Origin: Vitrella brassicaformis
Taxonomy: Eukaryota > Sar > Vitrellaceae
Reading direction: 5' to 3'
Length of the DNA stretch: 52,389 nt
Assembly (NCBI GenBank): GCA_001179505.1
Contig: CDMY01000430.1
Location: 2,782 to 55,170 of the forward strand
The translations under genes and the position numbers were made by a program. Every line of letters starts with the position of its first letter. Position 1 is the first letter of the stretch. Below, one piece after another: positions 1-10,490 of this stretch. Under the pieces are notes generated by a model. It was not told the DNA's origin. It did no database searches and worked only from the letters and a program-made list of their open reading frames with translations.

Positions 1-3000
1 AAGGGCACCATCGCTTTCTTGCCCCCATCTGCATGCTTTCTGTCGGCCATGGCGAACAGGGCTGCTGCCGACTGGAGGGCCCCATCGAGGATGGCGGGAT
101 GGATGCGGAAACCCTCCTCAAAGTCGTCGCAGCTGCCGGTCGTGCCTCCAGCCACCAGCTCAGCCAGCACCTCGCCAGGCATCTGACCACCCTCCTCGCC
201 CTCGCCTCCCTCTGATGAAACGGTCGTGGGCCTCAAGACGTGCACGCGCCGGACCGTCTGGAACCGCGGACCGTACTCCAGACCAACCTCACGAAGCTTC
301 GCGTACAGCTCACCGCCCTCGATCTCTTGAGCTGCACCACTTGATGTTCCTTCCATGAGTTTCCGCAGCGCTTCCTCGTCTTCGTCGCCTGTATTGCGAT
401 CACTTGCTTCATGTTTTGCCAGTCTTCCTCTAGCATGCAGTTGCTGCTCATCATCATGCTGGAGATCAAGTGCTGCTCCGCCCTTCGACACGATGGTCAA
501 GTCGCCACCTTTCTTCTCAAATGATGTCGTTGCAAGCTCCACACCACAGTGGCCACCGGGTGTAGAGCCGTCGTTGCTGTGACGAGGCAGAATGAGGGGC
601 CTTTCGAATTCGATGTTCTCGATTGCTACGGCAGAGTCATCAGCGTCTCCGACCTCCTCCGCCGCGGCAACGGAAGCCGACGTGAAGATTTCGAGAAAGG
701 CAGTCGCGGGCATGAGCACCCGACCCATGATCGTGTGATGCTGCAGCAAGGCACTGACTTGCCGTCGTACTACAGTCTGAGCTCTCCAGCCTCCCGATTC
801 GCTGTGATTGACCCGACCGCAGAAAGGATTGAGCATTGGGCTCCAGCGGAAAGCCGTCGAGTGGTCCCAGACGGGTTGCTGCCGGTCAGGCCCATGGGTA
901 TTGTCCGATATGCCCTCCGGGACTTCCATGACGATGTGGGCGTTTGCGCCTCCGAATCCGAATGAGCTGACGCCTCCCACGAAGCCCCGCCTGGGTTTGT
1001 GTCTGGGCCTCGCAGCGTCGGTGTGTTGGTGGGATGCTCTGGGCAGCTTCATGCGGTCGACGGGGAAGATGACGTTGAAGTCGTGATCGACCTCCATGAA
1101 GGGATTGAGAGTCTTCAAATGCAGGTTGGGCGGGGCCTCGGCGTGCTGCAGTGTGAGGAGGAGCTTGAGGAGGCCGGCGATGCCGGCTGCTCCCTCCAGA
1201 TGGCCAATGTTGGTCTTGAGAGCCCCCACAACCAAAGGCAGGTGGTTGGTCCTCGCGTGTTTGAAGACGGCCATGATGGCTCCCATCTCGATGGGGTCCC
1301 CGAGAGAGGTGCCCGTTCCGTGGGCTTCGATGTAGTCGACGTCACTTGGCCTCAGGCCTCCCATCTGCAGAGCCGCTCGGATCACTTCCTGTTGGGAAGG
1401 GCCATTGGGAGCAGTGAGGCTCGCACTCCGGCCGTCGTGATTGACTGCGCTGCCGCGAATGTACCCCAGCACCGGCCGGCCCTGACGACTTTGCAGCGGA
1501 TTTGTCTTTGTCGCTGCTGCAGGGTGGTCATGTTTGTCATAGCTGTCAGCACTTTGCTGGTGGGTCTCGATGACCATAGCGCCGCACCCCTCGCCTCTTG
1601 CGTAGCCGTCGGCTTCCTTGTCGAAGGTCTTGCATCGCGCGTCCATGGAGAGCATGCGGGCCTTGGAGAAGGCAATGAAGAGATGTGGCGAGAGCATCAG
1701 GTTGACGCCTCCCACCAAGAGGCCGGTTGCCCCTCGTCCGTGTGGTCCGAGCACGTGTTGGACGCCCGCATCCAAGGCCACGAGCGATGAGGAGCAGGCT
1801 GTGTCGATGGTCATGCTGGGGCCCTTGAGTCCGTACACGTACGACAAGCGATTGGCCACGATGGACGCCGCCCCGCCCGTCCCTGTGTAGCTGCTGCTCT
1901 TCTTGTTGATGTCCAGGAAGTTCCAGTCCTGGTTGCAGCAGCCAATGAAGACGCCGAAGCCCTGCCCGACCAGGCTGTCGCGGGAACAGTACCCGGCGCT
2001 GTGGAACGCCTCGTAGCTGACCTCAAGCATCACACGCTGCTGAGGATCCATGTACCGAACCTCAGACGGAGATAAGCTGAAGAATGCGTTGTCAAACTCG
2101 TCCATTCCCTCCATGAAGGCCCCCCTTCGGACGTAGCACTTGCCAGACGCGTCCGGATCACCGTCATACACTGCGTCGACGTCCCAACGAGTGGCAGGCA
2201 CCTCTCGCATGCAGTCAGTGGCGTCCATGAGAGTTGTCCACATCTCGTCCAAGTCACCACCACAGGGCAGGCGACATGCCGCGCCAACGATGGCAAGAGC
2301 ACTGGCATTGACGTCAGGCGGAGCAATCATGCGCAGAGCCGCATCCTCATCGATCGATGGGTCCGCTGACTGGCGGCCGACAGTCCTTTCCGCCTCCTTC
2401 GCAATGAACTCGATGATGGCTCCGAGGGTGGGGTAGTCGAAGAGCGTCGTGGCGGGGAGCCTGACGCCCAGCTCTGAGGGAAGGAGGAAGGGAGGGAGGG
2501 ACACAAGAGAGAGAGAGAAGAAGAGAGAGAGACGATGAGCATCCATTCATGCAAGGAGTCGTTGGTGCAGGCTTACTGTTGGACAAGGCGTTGCGGAACT
2601 CGACGGCTCCCAGCGAGTCGATGCCCAGCTCCTGCAGCGGCGCGTCAAGGGGAGGGAGATCGCTCTCGGCCACGTGGCCGAGGACTTCGGTGGCCGTTTC
2701 CAACACGGTGGCCTTGACGAAGGCCCGCAGGTCGTCTGCGGTCATGCTCCTGAGCTTGTTGCGCAGCTCACTGTCCATGAGCATACTGGCGTCGCCGGTG
2801 CCAGACGAGGGCGAGATGTTGTCGAAGAATGCAGGCACGAGCTCATAGCGTCGAAGGAAGACATTCCAGTCGCCGAAGGGCTGGCATCCCACCACGCTGC
2901 TGGTAGTGCTGTGGGTGGTGGTGTTGACGAGGCAGAGGTCATTGAGCACCCGAAGGCCCAGGTCGTTGGTGATGCCGCGCAGTCCCACTTTGCTGAGGTG

Positions 3001-3408
3001 CTGTCGAAGACCGGCGGCCATTCCCTGCTCCACCCAAGGGCCCCACTGGATCGACTGGCCACTCAGCCCGCTCGCACGGCGATGCACCGCAAGAGCGTCA
3101 AGGCAAGCGTTGGCTGCCGCGTAGTTGCTCTGGCCGAAGTTGCCGTACAGCGACGCGACCGACGAGAACAAGACAAAGTGGTCGACGTGGTGGTTGTGGG
3201 GTGGGGTGGTCGTGGCGTCGTGGAGGTTCCACGCGCCTCCCACTTTCGGGCGGTAGACCTGCTCGATGCCCGTCACACTCTGCTGCTCCACAACTGCTGC
3301 ACACAGGATGCTGGAGACTGGCAAGATTCTCTCCTCCGTCCTGTCTTGGCTAGGCTTCATCGGGGAGCTTAGAAGCTGCGCCCTGTATGTACTTGTGAGA
3401 TCATTCAT
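1..3408 (-). CDS. modular type I polyketide synthase, partial: KR(C-term)-ACP-KS-DH, no AT
   Basis: Seen: two minus-strand exons, 3408-2577 and 2473-1, joined by a GT-AG intron (2576-2474) that splits the ACP in phase 1. Exon 1 holds the C-terminal half of a ketoreductase (YRPKVGGAWNLH; FSSVASLYG; catalytic Tyr in QSNYAAAN; QWGPW) and an acyl carrier protein with LGIDSLGAVEFRN, whose Ser carries phosphopantetheine. Exon 2 holds a full ketosynthase: Cys in DTACSSS, His in EAHGTGT, His in NIGHLEGAAG. A dehydratase follows directly, with HTIMGRVLMP (HxxxGxxxxP) near 745-715 and a second motif DGALQ near 105-90. No acyltransferase GHSxG lies between KS and DH. The C-terminus lies left of the window. 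The KR lacks its NADPH-binding start, so either 5' exons are missed or the gene is truncated; the Met at 3408 is only a convenient boundary. Known: such modules extend and reduce polyketide chains. Inferred: extender units are loaded by a separate acyltransferase. Confidence 0.88.
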
Positions 3409-3900
3409 TGTGAGCCTTCACAATTAGCCCCATTTGATCAAGCGTGCTTCGCTGATCGCTGTGAACCAATTTTGCATGTCAAATACTCACTCATTCGCGC
3501 AAAAATGGCAAAGCAATCCTAGCCACTGCCCAAAACGCCCTAAACGGCCTGACTTTCGTTTCTTCCTGATTTGCCTCATCGCCAGGCTGGTAACTCAGCG
3601 CGACGCAAGCAGAAGCCGTGTGAGAAAACGGCTAAGTGGTGCCACCCGAAGCATCACGAGAAACCCCCTTATTCACTCCCAAAGTTCACGCACGAGATTG
3701 ACGTGTCATCTCGTGCACCCTGCAACAATGCTGTGGGCCTCGGATAAATGAATTCGCTTTCTTCCCAATTCGGACTTTTTCTCATCCTGTCAACTGGCGA
3801 TCGAAGTCATCGATGACTGAACGTATGCAGAATGCATTCACGCAAGGAACATGCATGCGATGAGTCTTCCATGCACACCACATGGAAATGAGTCAGTCAG
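3409..3900. other. intergenic, no gene seen
   Basis: No exon-like frame, known motif or strong repeat was recognised here. It is where upstream exons of the ketoreductase would be expected, but no NADPH-binding glycine motif was found. Confidence 0.5.
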
Positions 3901-3908
3901 GAGGGGCC

Positions 3909-4490
3909 TCACACGCTGAGTGCGTCAGATGAACGCCAGGGTGGCGTCACTGAAGTGCTGCTCCAGAAAACACAACGTCTTGACTCGATCTGACATACAG
4001 ATGCGTACACACGAAGGCCATGCGATCGAGGACTCCTCCCCTGTCCTTTTCTCGCTATCTGCCTACCTCCCTTCTTGTCGCCGCAGAGCGTCTCGCTGGT
4101 CTGCATCGACTTGGCCTGGCTCAGGATCCACCGGACGAAGTTGATCATGTGCGGCTGGCCGGCGTACTTGCCGCTGGTGTATGTCGTTATCCACCCCTCC
4201 CAACCGCCCACTGTCAGAAAGCGGCTGAGCTGCTTCTTCCACAGAGGCTTCTGCTGCAGGGCGGTCCTGTGCATCTTCTTCTCGGCTGCGTACAACCGAC
4301 CTGAACGGCGGACACAACAAGCAACGACCATGCAATGGACAGATGGCCTGAGGTGGGGTGGTGTTCGCCTCTCTGATGCCGCAGAGTGCTCCGGTTCATT
4401 TGTCCACTCATCAACCAACTCATACAGATGTCCCAGCGGCAAACCAGGGAAGGTATGTTTCGTCTGACCGCCGGCCCACTTTGCGGTCAA
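3909..4490 (-). CDS. possible exon(s) of an unrecognised protein
   Basis: An open minus-strand frame of 193 residues. The most protein-like stretch, about 4305-4075, contains LYAAEKKMHRTALQQKPLWK and a Trp/Gly-rich piece (GGWEGWITTYTSGKYAG). It is preceded by an acceptor-like ...cgttcag. A donor-like GTATGAG follows GLPLGHL at about 4425, but the phases of the two sites do not match, so a clean splice cannot be assigned. I recognise no family. It could be a fragment of a host gene or a chance open frame. Confidence 0.3.
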   Translation of the reverse strand: MTAKWAGGQTKHTFPGLPLGHLYELVDEWTNEPEHSAASERRTPPHLRPSVHCMVVACCVRRSGRLYAAEKKMHRTALQQKPLWKKQLSRFLTVGGWEGWITTYTSGKYAGQPHMINFVRWILSQAKSMQTSETLCGDKKGGRQIARKGQGRSPRSHGLRVYASVCQIESRRCVFWSSTSVTPPWRSSDALSV

Positions 4491-4543
4491 GGTGGCCCCC
4501 CCTCTGACCTAATATTACCCCCGGGGCGTATTGCCCCCACCCG

Positions 4544-4570
4544 AAACCCGAACCCTGAACCCTAACCCGA
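4544..4570 (+). repeat. degenerate telomere-like repeat (CCCTAAA type)
   Basis: Four imperfect heptamers related to AAACCCT (AAACCCG, AACCCTG, AACCCTA, ACCCG). They sit at the outer side of the foldback element that begins near 4625. Confidence 0.55.
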
Positions 4571-4624
4571 TTGGGGGGCAACCGCCCCCGGGACAGTTTA
4601 GGGTCCGTGATCCGGGACCGACTC

Positions 4625-4880
4625 ATGGATACTGACCTTTTGCAGCCCCCTCCCCCATTCAAGGGGGAGGGGGCGATGTTGCGTCGTCCGCATTCCCACT
4701 TCCCTTCGCTGTCCGTGCCCTCTCTTCAATCACACACAAGTGCAGCCGGTTTTTGGTTTCTCGGCCATCCTCGCTTCCCCAGATTTTCGGGAATGGCCGC
4801 CAAATCACCTCACGGTGCCCAACTGCCCTTTTGGCGGAGACCCAAAGGGTCAAGTACTGGCCAATCGCGATCGCTAGATG
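4625..4880 (-). repeat. foldback repeat family A, copy 1 (inverted)
   Basis: Shares a long stretch with 10190-10490 and 13125-13420 but in the opposite orientation. The core is a GC-rich hairpin of GCCCCCTCCCCC facing GGGGGAGGGGGC across about 6 nt. The flank that reads ...cgcaatgtc in the other copies is present here as its complement, and the far end carries the shared tract accagtgatcgcgattggcc as its complement (about 4857-4878). Short non-autonomous repeat with no coding capacity of its own. Confidence 0.7.
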
Positions 4881-5185
4881 TTCGTTCGTTCGTGTCAGGA
4901 GTGCCGAGCTTGTGAGCTAGGGTAGATTGCTGTGTAAGGGAGAGAGAGAGGTGGAGAGAGGAAAAGACAAGGAAAGCATTCTGAGGAGACACGATCTTAT
5001 CAGCCATCACCAAAGTGAGATCTGTGTTGACCACCCTTCATGATGCCATACATGGACAGAAACAACTTTGATTGACTGGCCAGTCCATCGGTCTTACTAA
5101 AGGAAAAGCATTCTTACTCTGGGACTTATCGCCCAGCAGATCCTCTATTCAGCTAACTACAGGAAAGGTCCTCACCGGCCTTTTC

Positions 5186-5250
5186 GCACAGTTCGTTCGT
5201 TCGTTAACCTCGCGGGGACCTGGCCCTCCGGCCCCCCGAAGGGGTACGCA
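5186..5250 (+). repeat. repeat module B, copy 1 (GTTAAC / GGGGACC)
   Basis: Reads (GTTC)n-GTTAACCTCgCGGGGACC...GGCCCCCCGAAGGGGTACGCAA. The same module recurs at 5334-5398 and, inverted, at 6215-6277 and 10118-10186. Confidence 0.7.
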
Positions 5251-5252
5251 AG

Positions 5253-5330
5253 ATGGAACCCCCGCGAACGCGGTCACGAACGGGTACGAGGGGGTAAGAC
5301 CCCCTCGTAACGGAAGGCGATCGGAAAGGG
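5253..5330 (+). repeat. repeat module C (acgaggggg...ggcgatcgg)
   Basis: Contains gcgaacgcggNNNacgaacgg, then a near-palindromic GAGGGGGtaagaCCCCCTC and aaggcgatcgg. Related sequence is at about 13018-13090, and its tail (cgagtaatgggaggcgatcgg) recurs alone at about 22826-22850. Confidence 0.6.
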
Positions 5331-6279
5331 ACGTTCGTTCGTCCGTTCGTTAACCTCACGGGGACCTTGCCCCCGGCCCCCCGAAGGGGTACGCAAGAAC
5401 GAGTCTGTGTGAGTCAGGCCTGTCTACCCACCCATCCCTATGGTCCACCACAAAGGAAAAGGCACTGGCACCGGCCGACATACAGATGACAACAGAGCCT
5501 TACAGAGGGCACAGATGACGAACACTTCCCCTAGCTACATACACAAGAACGAGCGATATCGCCCGACAGCATGAAGCCCTGGCATTCATGCCCACTGAGC
5601 CATCACACGCAACAAACAAACAATCAGGTGAACACACCACCATGCGGGACGCATGTGCAAGGGAGGCAGGAAGACAACAGAGGGAGAGAAAGGAGGATAG
5701 CCAAGCAGGCCATAACGCCCTACAACATGCAGACCGAAAGGCACACCCTACAGAATTTCGCGGATCGAAATGTACACACCGGTCATCATGGGTTCAATTC
5801 CTCTAGTGGACCCATGGTGCAAGTTTCTGGAGGGAGTCTAGACTAGCCACCCTAAGGATCTCACTGGACTGCCTGCAAAGGGATCTTACTGGACGCGCCG
5901 CGAGGACCAACCGAGGAGTGGCACGGATGCATGCACGGATGCGTTAACTACTACTAGCTCCCGTGAAACCGTGCAAAGGCTGAGGACACAGTGGGCTTCC
6001 ATGTTTCGCTTGCTTCCTCTGGCTTCTGTACACTTGCCAGGGCTTCTTGCTGTCGGGCGATATCGCCCGTTCTTGTGTATGCAGCCAGGGGAAGTGTTCG
6101 TCAGCTGTGCCCTCTGTTGTCATCTGTGTCGGCCGGTGCCAGTGCCTTTCCTTTTGTGGTGGACCATAGGGATGGGTGGTAGACAGGCCTGCATCACACA
6201 GACTCGTTCTTGCGTACCCCTTCGGGGGGCCGGGGGGCAAGGTCCCCGTGAGGTTAACGAACGAACGAACGAACGAGGC
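5331..6279. mobile_element. 0.95-kb element with ~240-bp inverted arms
   Basis: The left arm (5331-5583) and right arm (6038-6279) are inverted copies, differing by scattered substitutions and small indels. Each arm starts outside with the (GTTC)n-GTTAACCTCACGGGGACC module and ends inside at gcgatatcgcccgacagca...gccctggca. The ~455-bp interior has no recognised coding sequence. The organisation suits a non-autonomous DNA transposon or foldback element. I could not fix a target-site duplication because both outer ends run into GTTC/GAAC tetranucleotide repeats. Confidence 0.65.
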
Positions 6280-6472
6280 GTGCGATCGGTCGATCGGAGT
6301 GTGATCGTGCGTGGCCAGTGTACATAATCGGACTCGCAAAAGACTCGGGAGGGGGGGGGCAAGTACCCCATAAACAAAACCACCACCACCACCAGAGTAT
6401 TGCGTCTCCTCGTTTGTATTCTCTCGCTACTTACTTTGATCTTGCCCTGACTCACACACACAGCATCTAGCG

Positions 6473-7963
6473 CTCTCTCCTGCTGTGACTAATTTGCGTG
6501 ATCGCATTCGTGCTGCGCGTCATAATTCTGGCCGTACACTCTACCGGTGGACGGTTGGAGACTTGATGGTATCACTTATGCAGTTGGGAAACGTGTCGGG
6601 ACGGCCGCTCTCACAGACCTCAGCCAGGTGTTCACTGCGTTTTTTCGCTCGCGTACGTGGGCATATGCTCATGATTGTATTCTTATCCATCCCCTGCATA
6701 AGAAGGGCCCTACTCACTTGCCTGATAATTATCGGGGCATCCACTTGCTGCCTGTCTGGGAGAAATTGTATGGTAACCTCCTCATTAATGCCATCCTCTC
6801 TCAGACATCCACATGCCCAGAACAGGCTGGTTTTCGTAAGGATCATGGTACTATTGGCCAGTGCTTTGTGTTGGGTAGCTTGATAGAACGTGCTCGTCGT
6901 GCCAGGCAGCCACTCTATGTGCGCTTCGTTGATTTTCGTTAGGCGTTTGACTCCGTCAATCGTAAGCTCCTCTGGGATGTCCTTCGTAGGAAGGGCATTG
7001 CAGAGACTCTCGTACGGAATCTCGAAGCTCTGTATGCACGTGTGAAGGCGCGTGTTGATGGTGGCTTTGAGGGGCTATCTGCTGTGTTCAAGGAGCTGTT
7101 CGGTGTTAAGCAAGGCGATGTCCTTGGCCCACTCTTGTTTTCTCTTTTTGTCGATGACCTGCCTGAATACATTCGCGCTGGCCGTGACGCCACCGCCCCA
7201 CTCTTGCGGCTCATCGACATTGTTGTGTTCGCTTTGTTGTACGCCGATGATCTTGCTTTGCTTGCTGTATGCGCTCCAGGCCTGCAAGAGAGCCTTGATC
7301 GTCTGCGTACATGGTGTGAAGACCAGGGTGGTTATTTTTAACCCTGAGTTTGCCCCTACCCCACCCCCCACCTTTCACTTCGGCCCTGCAACCAATGTCT
7401 TGCCTCGTGATCCCGCTTTTCGCTACCTTGGTGTATGATTTCATGAATCGGTGGGGTGGGAGTATCACTTGCAGGTCATGAGTGGGAAAGCAAATACTTC
7501 TTTGAATATCCTTTATCATCGTCTTAAACGTCTGCCTGCACTAGACCCAGCAACTCTTGTCCTTCTTTTCGACACACTTGTTGCGTCTGTGTATTTGTAT
7601 GGCTGTGAGTTCTGGGCGGGCCTGCCGTATCGTCAGCTCGATAAGTTACATCGCCTATTTCTCTTGCGTGTCATGCGTGTCTCATCTCGCACTAGCACGG
7701 ACGCATTACTCACTGAGACCGGCCGCTTTCCCGTCACGTATGAAGCGCGCCGGCGGCTGCTCGGTTTTCTGTGTCGTATATGGAATGGTCGTTGCGGTGA
7801 GCTAGCTAGAAAGGCTCTGTCAGAAGCCCAATCTGCTTATACATCCGCACCTCAGTTCACACGTATGCAGACAGACACCACTTACTTCTACAGACAGCAC
7901 CATAATATGTATGCTCGCTTTGCTGCCGCTTTGGATCATGCGTCAGCGCGCCCTGATCTCTAA
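6473..7963 (+). pseudogene. LINE reverse transcriptase, broken
   Basis: The reverse transcriptase core is recognisable from the palm motifs NYRGI, FVDF/AFDSVN, VKQGD and YADD. At least four lesions are visible: a frame change near 6543, an in-frame TAG at about 6940 between FVDFR and AFDSVN, a TAA with frame change near 7340 after DQGGYF, and a TGA near 7437 after RYLGV. The thumb and connection region (7451-7963, WEYHLQVMSGKANTSLNILY...LYGCEFWAGLP) is a long intact stretch, and another frame change follows near 7960. This copy cannot make active enzyme. Confidence 0.85.
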
Positions 7964-8109
7964 TGTTGGTCCCATTAGTGACTCCATGTTGCATGACCTT
8001 CGTGTCGGCCATGCTAAGGCTCACTTTGCTGATACACTCACGTCACGGTGGGACACCAATATACGGACTCGTCATCATGGAGGGATATGTTGCACGATAT
8101 CCTGGTAGC

Positions 8110-8275
8110 GGTACTGGAGCGTATTTACTACTACCATCATCTCTTATAGTTCTTGCGCGTTCGCCAATTATCATAGCAAATTCATAGTCACTCAAATATC
8201 TACTGGTTTTTCTATCTTCTTTTTTAACAATAATTTCTGTCATTATCTATATATACATTACATCATTCGTTGCTG
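8110..8275. other. AT-rich island inside the LINE
   Basis: About 165 bp of clearly lower GC than its surroundings, with runs such as ttttttaacaataatttctg and atctatatatacattacatc. It has a different compositional origin from the LINE and host sequence. See the RPB6-like frame on its minus strand. Confidence 0.6.
8145..8243 (-). pseudogene. RPB6/omega-like RNA polymerase subunit fragment
   Basis: From an ATG at 8243 the minus strand reads about 33 residues, including SRYLSDYEFAMIIGERA. This fits the core signature of the small RNA polymerase subunit RPB6/omega: aromatic-Leu-Ser/Thr-x-Tyr-Glu-x-Ala, then Ile-Gly-x-Arg-Ala. Beyond about 8145 the frame runs into GC-rich DNA with no further resemblance, so it is at most an N-terminal fragment. 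The low GC contrasts with all genes around it. It may come from a foreign AT-rich genome, for instance a large DNA virus of algae or an endosymbiont; that is inference. A chance match over so short a stretch is possible. Confidence 0.4.
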
Positions 8276-8686
8276 CATGATGCACCCCCCCTTCCTCCCC
8301 CCCTCTCGCTCTTGCCCTTGCCTCTGTGTCTTCTTCCATGGCGTGGGTACACACATGACAATGCCCGTACGCGGATTCTCTTGCATGCACGTCAGCGTTT
8401 ATTCACTGCTTCTCCTTTCTTTGGCAATGTCTTCCCTCATAGCTTTCCCGTGACCCGTCGGCCTTTTGCGCCGCGTACACAGCGTTGCCTTCTGGACAGA
8501 AGCAATCTACTCTCTCTACCTGCATATGTACCTCCTTTTCTGCGTGATTTCATTATTGAGTCAGGCCAAGACTGGCTTCATCGCCTCATCCAGCCTTTGT
8601 CCACCTTTCCATGCTACTTCTCGCTACCTAGACCCAAGCGTCGTGTACTGTTCGCTTTTCGGACCGGTACATATCCTTGTGCAGTT

Positions 8687-9511
8687 TGTTACGAGGTGGC
8701 ATTTTAAGCAGAATAAGAGACTGAATTCAAGCACCATTTGTTGCCGTCTCCGGCCCATTTTAGTGAAGATCTCAGGAGAATGACGCTTCGCTGATAAAGG
8801 GAGGGAGGTGTTCTAGCAGCACTGACCTCGTCCGGCATCAGACACACAGAAATCGGTCGAAATGACGATGGTGCAAGGGACGACATGACTATTGTGGATG
8901 GATTGCATAATGGGTGTAGGGTATCTGTTGATAGTGAGTGGGTAGATAGGAAATAGATGATACATGGAAGGCAGCAAAGTCGGCACATGCAGACAGGACT
9001 GGCTCAGAGGCAGTTGAACGTTTAATGCGAGCTTCTGCGAGCTTGAGTTTAGATCGACGGAGTTTAGATCGCCGGGAGTTTAGATCGCCGGCGAAAGACT
9101 TGCGGACAGGCCGATTTTTGCTTCTTGAGATCAGATTTTCGGACAAACTTGGTAGAATCGTTGACTTTGACAGATTTTTCGTTTTCTTTGCATATGATGG
9201 ACATAATCGTTTATGTGTGTGCATCCCCCGCCACCCTGTGCGGCAGCGTTCATTGAAGAGACGTGCGCGACTACCAGCGGGCGTACACAAGCAACCTCAG
9301 CCTCAACGGGGAGAGACATCATCTCCAGGTGACTCAGGTGAGCATCAAGCTTACGCACCGACTTCAAAGTGCGAGAACCTTAAGCGAGGGTAAGCACAAG
9401 CGACACATCACTGACAGACAGTCGCACCAAGCAAGCGACAGACACACCACGCGTCGCGACAGGACGTCAATCAATCGACCACCAACCAAGGAGGGAGCCC
9501 TCAAGCAAGTT
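8687..9511. mobile_element. 825-bp insertion inside the LINE
   Basis: Removing 8687-9511 joins TYPCAV (ending at 8686) to TDGRIGG (starting 9512) in one frame, restoring a continuous LINE C-terminal domain. The insertion is flanked by AGTT (8683-8686 and 9508-9511), a possible 4-bp target duplication. The insert carries three short direct repeats of gtttagatcgNcgg around 9050-9090. No matching terminal inverted repeats and no coding sequence were recognised. Confidence 0.6.
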
Positions 9512-9805
9512 ACTGATGGGCGTATCGGTGGCCCTCCACGACTGCTACGCTCTTGCCCGTATTGCACCGTTTTTCATTTCTTGTCTCACATGTGGGTGCC
9601 ACCTGTTGAGGATGAGCTGCACATTCTTTTCTACTGTCCGCTCTACAGCTCTGCACGAGGGGAAGTATTCCGTGTTGTTCGCATGTACGGCCTTGCGGCG
9701 CCTGATGGCAAGGTTTACTTTCGATGGGATCTCAATTATTGTGATCCCCTTGTGTTTGCCTTTTTTTGCTCACCTCTCGCTCACTGCATGTGCATGAAGC
9801 GGTAG
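9509..9805 (+). pseudogene. LINE C-terminal zinc-binding domain
   Basis: Continues the LINE frame that ends at 8686. Contains RLLRSCPYC, then VEDELHILFYCPLYSSARG, a Cys-x2-Cys...His-x4-Cys arrangement usual at the C-terminus of LINE reverse transcriptases. Ends at a stop near 9805. Cut off from the rest of its gene by the inserted 825 bp. Confidence 0.75.
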
Positions 9806-10117
9806 CCACTTTTCTACTTTCTGCGAAGGCCTCGCGCAAGCGGTGGGTTGCGTTGCATCCGGTGCTTCCTTCTCCTGACTTGTGATTTTCTATGGACTCA
9901 CACAGACCCTTTCTTCGGGACTCGCGAGTTTCACGAGCGTGGCACGCTCTTACGAAACAAAGTGTTCCTTTGTTTGTCCGTAATTGGGGCCAAGCTAGCA
10001 ATTCCCTTCGGTTCCCTTGTGGGGGCTTCGCGCGAGCTTGGGGGCTTTGCATGCATTGCGAAACGCATTTGCGAACGCGTAGCGAGTCCCGCCAGCCCGA
10101 CGGAGGAGGGAAATTTC

Positions 10118-10186
10118 ATTGCGTACCCCTTCGGGGGGCCGGGGGGCAAGGTCCCCGTGAGGTTAACGAACGAACGAACGAACGAA
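10118..10186 (-). repeat. repeat module B, inverted copy next to family A
   Basis: gcgtaccccttcggggggcc...gtgaggttaac followed by (GAAC)n, nearly identical to 6215-6277. It directly abuts the start of foldback copy 2, the same B-A pairing that is seen inverted around 4857-4900. Confidence 0.7.
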
Positions 10187-10189
10187 CAC

Positions 10190-10490
10190 CAGACACTAAA
10201 CCAGTGATCGCCAGCGGCGAGTAGCCGAGCCTTAGGGTAGACAAAAGGCAGTTGGGCACTGTCCGAAGCATTTTGCGGCGATTCTTGAAGATCTGGGGAA
10301 GCTGAAGGAAGAGGTGCTTGCTTGTGAACGGCGAGGCTGGCCCAGAAACCAAATGTCGGGTGCACTTGTGTGTGACTGAAGACAGGGCGCAGACAGCGAA
10401 GGGAGGTGGTGATGCGGACGACGCAATGTCGCCCCCTCCCCCTTGAATGGGGGAGGGGGCTGCAAAAGATCAGCTTCCATGAGTCAGTAG
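10190..10490 (+). repeat. foldback repeat family A, copy 2
   Basis: Starts with actaaaccagtgatcgcc, runs through agccttagggtagac, and ends past the hairpin at 10431-10460, whose 12-bp arms (GCCCCCTCCCCC / GGGGGAGGGGGC) pair perfectly across ttgaat, followed by tgcaaaaga. Confidence 0.7.

Larger units (their letters stand above)
6473..9880 (+). mobile_element. non-LTR (LINE) retrotransposon remnant
   Basis: Covers the reverse transcriptase and C-terminal region of a LINE. RT motifs in order: HPLHKKGPTHLPDNYRGIHL (~6690-6750), PEQAGFRKDHGT (~6818), FVDFR then AFDSVN (~6930-6960), GVKQGDVLGPLLFSLF (~7105) and the catalytic YADD (~7240). The C-terminal part resumes at 8440-8686 and 9509-9800, where a CPYC...DELHILFYCPLY zinc-binding signature is seen. 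The 5' endonuclease part was not found, so the copy is 5' truncated. The coding frame is broken in many places. Confidence 0.85.

Noticed and set aside
999-1790. 263-codon plus-strand frame
   Set aside because: It is antisense to the ketosynthase; all conserved residues are on the minus strand.
2674-3372. 232-codon plus-strand frame
   Set aside because: Antisense shadow of the ketoreductase/ACP exon.
5780-5815. Possible tRNA T-arm (gggttcaattcct)
   Set aside because: No acceptor stem, D-arm or anticodon arm could be folded around it.
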